Shown here: one piece after another, positions 58,521 through 64,000 of the stretch
Layout of the letters: the number at the start of each line of letters is the position of its first letter
Position numbering within the stretch: the first letter of the stretch is position 1
DNA from: Comamonas sp009360615
Lineage (GTDB): Bacteria > Pseudomonadota > Gammaproteobacteria > Burkholderiales > Burkholderiaceae_C
NCBI RefSeq assembly: GCF_035784015.1
Contig: NZ_JALKOW010000003.1
DNA length: 64,000 nt
Direction: 5' to 3' (one strand)
Notes under the pieces: model-generated
What the model was told of the DNA's origin: nothing
Database searches by the model: none
The model's input: the letters and a program-made list of their open reading frames with translations, nothing else
Translations under genes and position numbers: made by a program

Positions 58521-59384
58521 ATGCCCACGTCCTCACGCTTCTGGAGTCCCCGCCGCATCGCGACAGCACTCGGTCTGGCCTTGGCGGTGGCACTTGCGAG
58601 CTGGGGCATGCGCGAGATCGATGCCCGGCAGCGGGTCTGGATTTTCCAGCCCAGCGACCGCAGCTGGCCTGGAGCCGACACGACCGGCATGCGGGAGCAA
58701 TGGATAGACTTTCGCAGCCGCGACGGCAGCGCCGCCAGGCTGCATGCCCTCTGGATGCCCTCCAGCGATGCACGTGCCCCGCTGCTGCTGTTTCTGCATG
58801 GGGCGCGCTGGAACGTGACAGGCTCCTCGCCCCGCATACGGCGCCTGCAGGCCATGGGCTTTTCCGTGCTCGCCGTGGACTACCGCGGCTTTGGCAAGAG
58901 CAGCGCGGCCCTGCCCTCGCAGGCCTCGGCCGCGGAGGACGCGCGCGCTGCCTGGGACTGGCTGGGCCGCAAGGCTGCGGGCAGGCCGCGCTATATCTTC
59001 GGCCACTCGCTGGGCGGCGCCGTCGCTATCGATCTGGCCAGCTCCGTCAAGGACGAAAGCGGGGTGCTGGTCGAGTCCACCTTCACCAGCATTCCCGATG
59101 TCTTCGACTCCATGCGCTGGGGCTGGCTGCCCGTGAACTGGCTGATCACGCAACGCTTCAATTCGGTCGACAGGGTGGCGGACATCGGCTCGCCGCTGCT
59201 GGTCGTGCACGGCACGGCCGACCCGCTGATTCCGGCCCGGCTGGGCCAGCAGCTGTTCGATGCCGCACGCGAGCCCAAGCGCCTGATCCTGGTCGAGGGC
59301 GCCAGCCATCACAACACCCAGTCCAGGGCACTGGTGCAATATCGCCAGGCACTGCATGAGCTGTTCGGCCTGAATCCACGCTGA
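58521..59384 (+). CDS. Alpha/beta hydrolase, possibly membrane-anchored
   Basis: A 287-residue serine hydrolase of the BAAT/FrsA-like group. A single N-terminal hydrophobic helix (IATALGLALAVALASWG) could anchor it or act as uncleaved signal. Then LLLFLHGARWNVTGSS (oxyanion hole), VLAVDYRGFGKSS, the nucleophile elbow YIFGHSLGGAVAIDLA (Ser in GHSLGG), and the acid/His region VVHGTADPLIP and GASHHNTQSR. The triad looks complete. Similar proteins are poorly characterised thioesterase or lipase-like enzymes. It is followed after 68 bases by the drug transporter gene on the same strand; an operon is uncertain. Confidence 0.88.
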   Translation: MPTSSRFWSPRRIATALGLALAVALASWGMREIDARQRVWIFQPSDRSWPGADTTGMREQWIDFRSRDGSAARLHALWMPSSDARAPLLLFLHGARWNVTGSSPRIRRLQAMGFSVLAVDYRGFGKSSAALPSQASAAEDARAAWDWLGRKAAGRPRYIFGHSLGGAVAIDLASSVKDESGVLVESTFTSIPDVFDSMRWGWLPVNWLITQRFNSVDRVADIGSPLLVVHGTADPLIPARLGQQLFDAAREPKRLILVEGASHHNTQSRALVQYRQALHELFGLNPR

Positions 59385-59452
59385 GCGACATCGCCACATA
59401 CTGTCTCGTCAGCATACGGATCAATCGACAGGCTCTGATAGTCTGTCTGGCT

Positions 59453-60718
59453 ATGTCTGCTCCGCCTGCCCTTAATTCAAAGCCAAATCCCGCTCAATCC
59501 CTTGATGAGCAAGCGAAGAGTGCTCCTGAATCTGCAGTTTTCGTGATTCTCACACTGGGGCTGCTGCTAGGCCTTCAGCCGCTGGCAACCGATCTCTATC
59601 TGCCCGCCCTGCCTCAGCTGCAGCAAGGCTTTGGCGCCCATGTCTCCCAGGCCCAGCTGACACTGACCGGCTTTTTGCTGGCCTTTGGCTGCTCGCAGAT
59701 TCTCTGGGGCCCGCTGTCGGACCGGCTGGGCCGCCGCCCCGTCCTGCTGCTGGGCATCAGCGGCTATGTGATCGCCGCGCTGGGCTGCGCCAGCGCCCAG
59801 AGCATGGAAGCCTTGATTGCCTGGCGCAGCCTGCAGGGCGCAGCCCTGGGCGCCGGTGTAATGTGCGCGCGTGCCGTGGTCCGCGATCTCTATGCCCCGC
59901 ATATGGGCGCTCAAGTCATGTCCAAGGCACTGACGGGCCTGGGCGTGCTGGCCTTTCTGGCGCCCATCAGCGGCAGCTTGCTCTTGGGCTGGCTGGGCTG
60001 GCGCTCCACCATGCTGGCCCAGGCCTTCATGGGCTGCCTGGCCTGGCTGCTCGTGGTGCTGCGCTTCACGGAGTCGATTCCCCAGCGCAACCCGCAGGCG
60101 CTGCAGGCGGGCAATCTGCTGCGCACCTGGTCTCGCATTGTGCGCAACCCCATGTTCCAGGCCTACAACCTGCTGACCTGCTTCAGCTATGCGGGCCTGT
60201 TCACCAATCTGGCGGCCTCTTCCTTCACCTATATCAACGTGCTGCATATGGATCGCACGCAGTACGGAATGATGATGGGCGGCAATGCGCTGTGCTACAT
60301 CGCCGGCACCTTTGCCTGCCGCCGTCTGCTGCGCAGCATGAGCGTGAAGCGCGCCGTGGCCGTAGCGGGGGTGCTGTCGCTGACGGCCGGCTCCATCATG
60401 GGCCTGGCGGCCCTGGCCGATCTGCGCAGCATCTGGGCCTATGCCCTGCCCTTCTGTCTCTACCAGGTCGCCCACGGCATTCACATGCCCTGCGGACAAA
60501 GCAATGCCATCGCGCCTTTCCCCCAGGCAGCGGGTACGGCCTCGGCCATCAACGGCCTGGTGATGATGCTCATGGCTTTTGCCATGGGGCATTGGCTGGG
60601 TCTGCATCTGGATGCAGACTCGACCATGCCGCTGGCCTTCGGCATCTGGTTCTGGTCAGCCTGCACGGCGATCACGGCATGGACGCTGGTACAGCGTTTT
60701 GGCATCAGCAAATCATGA
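59453..60718 (+). CDS. Bcr/CflA-family drug efflux MFS transporter
   Basis: A 421-residue 12-helix major facilitator protein. It has the Bcr/CflA opening LGLQPLATDLYLPALPQLQQGF, GPLSDRLGRRPVLLLGISGYV at the helix 2-3 loop, and RSLQGAALGAGVMCARAVVRDLY in helix 4-5, the drug:H+ antiporter motif region. In E. coli relatives export bicyclomycin and sulfonamides. Start at 59453 with a 30-residue polar lead. Its end meets an AT-rich stretch (60719-60790) before the Bug receptor gene. No regulator sits next to it. Confidence 0.93.
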   Translation: MSAPPALNSKPNPAQSLDEQAKSAPESAVFVILTLGLLLGLQPLATDLYLPALPQLQQGFGAHVSQAQLTLTGFLLAFGCSQILWGPLSDRLGRRPVLLLGISGYVIAALGCASAQSMEALIAWRSLQGAALGAGVMCARAVVRDLYAPHMGAQVMSKALTGLGVLAFLAPISGSLLLGWLGWRSTMLAQAFMGCLAWLLVVLRFTESIPQRNPQALQAGNLLRTWSRIVRNPMFQAYNLLTCFSYAGLFTNLAASSFTYINVLHMDRTQYGMMMGGNALCYIAGTFACRRLLRSMSVKRAVAVAGVLSLTAGSIMGLAALADLRSIWAYALPFCLYQVAHGIHMPCGQSNAIAPFPQAAGTASAINGLVMMLMAFAMGHWLGLHLDADSTMPLAFGIWFWSACTAITAWTLVQRFGISKS

Positions 60719-60834
60719 TTTGAAATAAGATGATTGTGTTATTTAAAAACCAATTTTTATTATTTTTCTTTTTATAGAGATTTTTCGAGAATGCCTGGAC
60801 TGGCCCACGCGCCGCACTTTTGTGATCTCCAGCC

Positions 60835-61833
60835 ATGCATTCCCGCCGCTCCTTCCTGCAGCAATCGCTGCTCGCCGCCAGCTCTGCTGGCTTTTCCTTG
60901 CACTCTCTGGCCAAGGCCGCCGAGAGCTCCGCCGTTCCTCAGGCCAGCCGCATTCTGGTGGGCTTTGGCGCAGGCGGCGGCATCGATCTGCTGGCACGCG
61001 TACTGGCCGAAAGCATCGCCGCACAGCTGGGCAAGAGCCACTATGTGGTGGTGGACAACAAGCCAGGCGCCAACGGCCAGATTGCCGCGCAGACGCTGCT
61101 CAACGCCCCCAGCGACGGCGGCACCTATCTGATCGCACCGCTGATCACCCCGGTGCTCTCGCAGATCGTCTACAAAAAGCCCGGCTACGACCCTGCACGC
61201 GACTTCTCTCCCGTGGGTCTGCTCGCGCATTTCCAGTTCGGGCTGGCCGTCCCCGCCAAGCATCCGGCGCGCAATATTCAGGAATATGTGGCCTGGCTCA
61301 AGGCCAACCCTGAAAAAGCCAACTTCGGCAGCCCCGCCGTGGGCAGCCTGCCGCATTTCTTCGGTCTGCTGCTGGGCGAAGCGGCCGGCGTCAATATCGT
61401 GCATGTGCCCTACAAGGGTGGCCCGGCCATGATGACCGATCTGATCAGCGGCCAGCTGGCCTCGGCCATCCAGACCACCAGCGAGCTGGCGCCGCTGCAC
61501 AAGGAAGGCAAGGTCCGCATTCTGGGCACTTTCGGCAGCCAGCGCGGCCGCGAACTGCCCGATGTGCCGACCTTTGCCGAAGCCGGCTACCCCAAGGCCA
61601 CGGGCAGCGGCTGGTACAGCCTGTGGGCACGCAAAGGCACCTCGCCCGAGGCCATTGCCGCCGTCAACCGCGCCGTCAACCACGCGCTGCTCGACCCCAA
61701 GCTGCAGCCCAAATGGGCGGAGCTGTCCCTGCAGCCCGACCCGCGCACGCCGCAGGCACTGGAGCAGTTGCGCGTGGCCGAAGTCGCCAAGTGGCGTCCC
61801 GTGATCGCCAACTCCGGCTTTGTCATCGAATAA
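60835..61833 (+). CDS. Bug/TctC-family periplasmic solute-binding protein 4, coupled to a sulfatase
   Basis: A 332-residue receptor. Its signal begins HSRRSFLQQSLLAASSAG, which fits the Tat rule (SRRSFLQ), unlike the Sec-type signals of the other Bug proteins here. Family segments: SRILVGFGAGGGIDLLARVLAES, VVDNKPGANGQIAAQTLLNA, IVHVPYKGGPAMMTDLISGQ. Only 16 bases separate it from the sulfatase gene, so the two probably form one operon. The ligand may be a sulfated compound or the desulfated product; that is inference. The RBS is weak; the first gene of the pair is led by AT-rich DNA. Confidence 0.9.
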   Translation: MHSRRSFLQQSLLAASSAGFSLHSLAKAAESSAVPQASRILVGFGAGGGIDLLARVLAESIAAQLGKSHYVVVDNKPGANGQIAAQTLLNAPSDGGTYLIAPLITPVLSQIVYKKPGYDPARDFSPVGLLAHFQFGLAVPAKHPARNIQEYVAWLKANPEKANFGSPAVGSLPHFFGLLLGEAAGVNIVHVPYKGGPAMMTDLISGQLASAIQTTSELAPLHKEGKVRILGTFGSQRGRELPDVPTFAEAGYPKATGSGWYSLWARKGTSPEAIAAVNRAVNHALLDPKLQPKWAELSLQPDPRTPQALEQLRVAEVAKWRPVIANSGFVIE

Positions 61834-61849
61834 GCAGGGCGATGCACTC

Positions 61850-63172
61850 ATGACCGCACCGAATATCGTTTTCATCCTGGCCGACGACCTGGGCTGGGCC
61901 GACCTGGGCGTCTATGGCGCCACCGATTTCAAGACCCCGCATCTGGACCGGCTCGCCACCCAGGGCGTGCGCTTCAATCAGGCCTATGCCAACTCGGCCG
62001 TCTGCTCGGCCACCCGCATTGCGCTGATCACCGGGCGCTATCAGTACCGGCTGCAGGCCGGGCTTGAAGAACCGCTGGCACGTCATGGCGCGCAGCTTGG
62101 CCTTCCGGCCGACCATCCCACGCTGCCATCGCTGCTCAAGCAGGCCGGCTACGACACGGCACTGATCGGCAAATGGCATCTGGGCAAGCCGCCTGCCTAT
62201 GGCCCGCAGCGCAGCGGCTACGACTACTTCTTCGGCAACCACAGCGGTGCCATCGACTACTTCACGCACAAGCCCGGCGTGGGCGCAGAGTTCGGCCGCG
62301 ACCTCTGGCAAGGCAACGAGCCCGTGGAGCGTACAGGCTACTACACCTATATCCTGGGGGACGAGGCCACGCGCTATGTCCATGAGCGCAATGGCCAGGA
62401 CAAGCCTTTTTTCCTGTCTCTGCATTTCACGGCACCGCACTGGCCCTGGGAAGGGCCCGACGACGAGCATGTCGCGCACAGCATCAAGGATCTGTTCCAC
62501 TATGACGGCGGCAGCCTGAAGAAATATGGCGAAATCGTCGAGGCCCTGGACAAGGCTGTGGGCCAGGTGCTGCAGGCGCTTGATGACACCGGTCAGGCCG
62601 ACAACACCATCGTCATCTTCACCAGCGACAACGGCGGCGAACGCTTTTCCAAGACCTGGCCCTTCACGGGCCAGAAGACCGAGCTGCTGGAAGGCGGCAT
62701 CCGCGTGCCCACCCTGCTGCGCTGGAGCGCCCGCATCCAGCCCCAGGTTCAGGAACAGGTCACCGCCAGCTTTGACTGGCTGCCCACGCTGCTAGCCGCG
62801 GCAGGTGCCAGGCCGCATCCCGACTTCCCCAGCGATGGCCAAAACATCCTGCCCATCCTGGAGGGCCATGCGGCCCACACCGAGCGCAGCCTGTTCTGGC
62901 GCTACAAATCACAGGCCCAGCGTGCCGTGCGCCAGGGGCCCTGGAAATACCTCAAGATCAACGACAACGAGTTCTTGTTCAATGTGGAGGAGGACGCCCG
63001 CGAGCGCGCCAATCTCAAGGAGCATCAGCCAGAAATCTTTGCCAGTCTGCGCAGGCAATGGGAGGAGTGGAACGAGCAATTGCTGCCCGTCACGGCCGAA
63101 AGCTACAGCCACGGCCTCTCGCCCGATATCCAGGCAGACCGCTATGTGCCGGAAAGGCTGAGCCAGGGCTAG
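61850..63172 (+). CDS. Sulfatase (type I, C-x-x-x-R variant)
   Basis: A 440-residue sulfatase. N-terminal motif NIVFILADDLGWADLGVYGA (metal aspartates) and the modification site SAVCSATRIALITGRY, with the cysteine to be turned into formylglycine at residue 52. The usual C-x-P-x-R has Ala instead of Pro (C-S-A-T-R). Also GKWHLGKPP, FTSDNGGERFSKTWPFTGQK. It has no signal peptide, so if active in the cytoplasm it needs a maturation enzyme not seen in this window. Start at 61850 because the motif begins seven residues in; an ATG-less lead to 61820 is the end of the receptor gene. The substrate is unknown. Confidence 0.9.
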   Translation: MTAPNIVFILADDLGWADLGVYGATDFKTPHLDRLATQGVRFNQAYANSAVCSATRIALITGRYQYRLQAGLEEPLARHGAQLGLPADHPTLPSLLKQAGYDTALIGKWHLGKPPAYGPQRSGYDYFFGNHSGAIDYFTHKPGVGAEFGRDLWQGNEPVERTGYYTYILGDEATRYVHERNGQDKPFFLSLHFTAPHWPWEGPDDEHVAHSIKDLFHYDGGSLKKYGEIVEALDKAVGQVLQALDDTGQADNTIVIFTSDNGGERFSKTWPFTGQKTELLEGGIRVPTLLRWSARIQPQVQEQVTASFDWLPTLLAAAGARPHPDFPSDGQNILPILEGHAAHTERSLFWRYKSQAQRAVRQGPWKYLKINDNEFLFNVEEDARERANLKEHQPEIFASLRRQWEEWNEQLLPVTAESYSHGLSPDIQADRYVPERLSQG

Positions 63173-63238
63173 GCTAGGCAGGTCACTAAGTCCCGCCGCA
63201 GCCGCAAGGCGGCAGGCTGCGTTATCCTTCACAACCCG

Positions 63239-63271
63239 CAAGAACCAATGACCGACGGTCATTGGTTCTTG
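63239..63271. terminator. Terminator hairpin after the sulfatase gene
   Basis: CAAGAACCAATGACC and GGTCATTGGTTCTTG form a 15-bp perfect stem with a GAC loop, between the sulfatase stop and the miaA start. Confidence 0.92.
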
Positions 63272-63298
63272 TGCTTTGACCTGTACGGATTCCGCCCC

Positions 63299-64000
63299 AT
63301 GACTGCTGCCCACGCCCTGCCCTGTATCGCCATTGCCGGCCCCACTGCCTCGGGCAAGACGGCGGCAGCGCTGGCATTGGCCGAGCGGCTGGCGCAACGC
63401 GGTCAGAAGGCCGAGATCATCAGCGTGGATTCGGCCCTGGTCTACAAAGGCATGGACATCGGAACGGCCAAGCCCACCGCTGCAGAGCTGGCCGCCGTCC
63501 CGCATCACCTCATCGACATCATCGATCCGCTGCAGGCCTACAGCGCAGCCGAGTTCGTGCGGGACACGCAGACCCTGGTTGCCGAAATCCGTTCCCGCCA
63601 GGCCATACCTCTGCTGGTGGGCGGCACCATGCTGTACTTCAAGGCGCTGATGGACGGGCTGGACGATATGCCTGCGGCCAACCCCGAAGTGCGCGCCATG
63701 CTGGACGCGCAGGCCGCCGAGCTGGGCTGGCCCGTCATGCATGCCAGACTGGCCGAGGTGGACCCCGTCACGGCAGCACGCCTGGCCCCCGGCGACAGCC
63801 AGCGCATCCAGCGCGCACTCGAGGTCTGGCATGTCTCGGGTCAACCGCTTTCAAGCTTCCACACGACCAGGAAAAAGACGGGCCCTGCCGAACAGATGGG
63901 ACTTGCAACGCTTTTCTCTCTGGAGCCTGCCGAGCGAGCCTGGCTGCACCAGCGCATTGCGCTGCGCTTTGATCTGATGCTGGAGCAAGGCTTTCTCGAC
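63299..64000 (+). CDS. miaA: tRNA dimethylallyltransferase MiaA (5' part, truncated by window end)
   Basis: The first 234 codons of MiaA, running past position 64000. It transfers dimethylallyl to A37 of UNN-decoding tRNAs. Visible: the P-loop IAGPTASGKTAAALALAERL, DSALVYKGMDIGTAKPT, HHLIDIIDPLQAYSAAEFV, LLVGGTMLYFKALMDGL, GDSQRIQRALEVWHVSGQPLS and LHQRIALRFDLMLEQGFLD. Start at 63299 (MTAAHALPC), 28 bases after the hairpin. Family proteins are about 310-330 residues, so some 80-100 are missing. MiaA often lies near mutL, which is 18 kb away here. Confidence 0.95.
   Translation, partial: MTAAHALPCIAIAGPTASGKTAAALALAERLAQRGQKAEIISVDSALVYKGMDIGTAKPTAAELAAVPHHLIDIIDPLQAYSAAEFVRDTQTLVAEIRSRQAIPLLVGGTMLYFKALMDGLDDMPAANPEVRAMLDAQAAELGWPVMHARLAEVDPVTAARLAPGDSQRIQRALEVWHVSGQPLSSFHTTRKKTGPAEQMGLATLFSLEPAERAWLHQRIALRFDLMLEQGFLD

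Overview
The window is GC-rich, densely packed DNA of a betaproteobacterium, most likely a Comamonas-type member of the Comamonadaceae. I infer this from the proteins (four orphan Bug/TctC-type solute receptors, a DMHA-type MutL, the pyrG-kdsA-eno-ftsB order) and from recurring GC-rich elements just downstream of stop codons. No database search was run; family names rest on recognised motifs, lengths and gene order. I saw no rRNA, tRNA or CRISPR array.

1-11 kb: a p-cresol (4-cresol) catabolic locus. A small Tat-signal protein sits in the position of pchX, followed by the flavoprotein subunit of 4-cresol dehydrogenase (pchF). Next come a divergent AraC-type regulator, a complete branched-chain-amino-acid-type ABC importer (binding protein, two permeases, two ATPases) and an aromatic aldehyde dehydrogenase in the role of PchA. 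I read this as periplasmic oxidation of p-cresol, uptake of the product, and cytoplasmic oxidation of the aldehyde to 4-hydroxybenzoate. An IS5/IS427-type element has inserted exactly at the aldehyde dehydrogenase stop codon. Two near-identical composite 3' modules (GC-rich repeat, 34-bp terminator hairpin, AT-richer tail) follow pchF and the IS.

11-27.9 kb: mostly housekeeping. It holds a DUF2076 protein, a SlyD-like prolyl isomerase, a glycine-zipper lipoprotein, a PepSY/two-component module with a candidate response-regulator box, dut, coaBC, pyrG, kdsA, eno, ftsB, hslO, a gamma-carbonic-anhydrase-like protein and a DUF455 ferritin-like protein.

28-38 kb: a tandem pair of degenerate EAL-HDOD signalling proteins, two Bug receptors, a Tat-exported molybdopterin-oxidoreductase-like protein, xerD, a LysR regulator divergent from a quinone-oxidoreductase-like enzyme (with a perfect 20-bp palindrome between them), and an AEC transporter.

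38-50.3 kb: queG and tsaE overlap at their 5' ends, tsaE is coupled to the amidase gene amiC, and a DedA protein is flanked by two paralogous glycine-zipper lipoproteins. Then come an endonuclease-type mutL, an RpiR regulator, a racemase-MFS operon and gdhA.

50.4-64 kb: a P2-type cation ATPase, a Bug receptor, a secreted cupin, a membrane GGDEF diguanylate cyclase, a DUF5329 protein, a double-length methylglyoxal-synthase-like protein, an alpha/beta hydrolase, a Bcr/CflA drug transporter, a Bug receptor coupled to a sulfatase, and the 5' part of miaA running off the window edge.

The best candidates for something undescribed are the Tat-tagged small protein next to the leaderless periplasmic flavoenzyme PchF, the tandem methylglyoxal-synthase protein, and the racemase-like protein lacking both catalytic cysteines.
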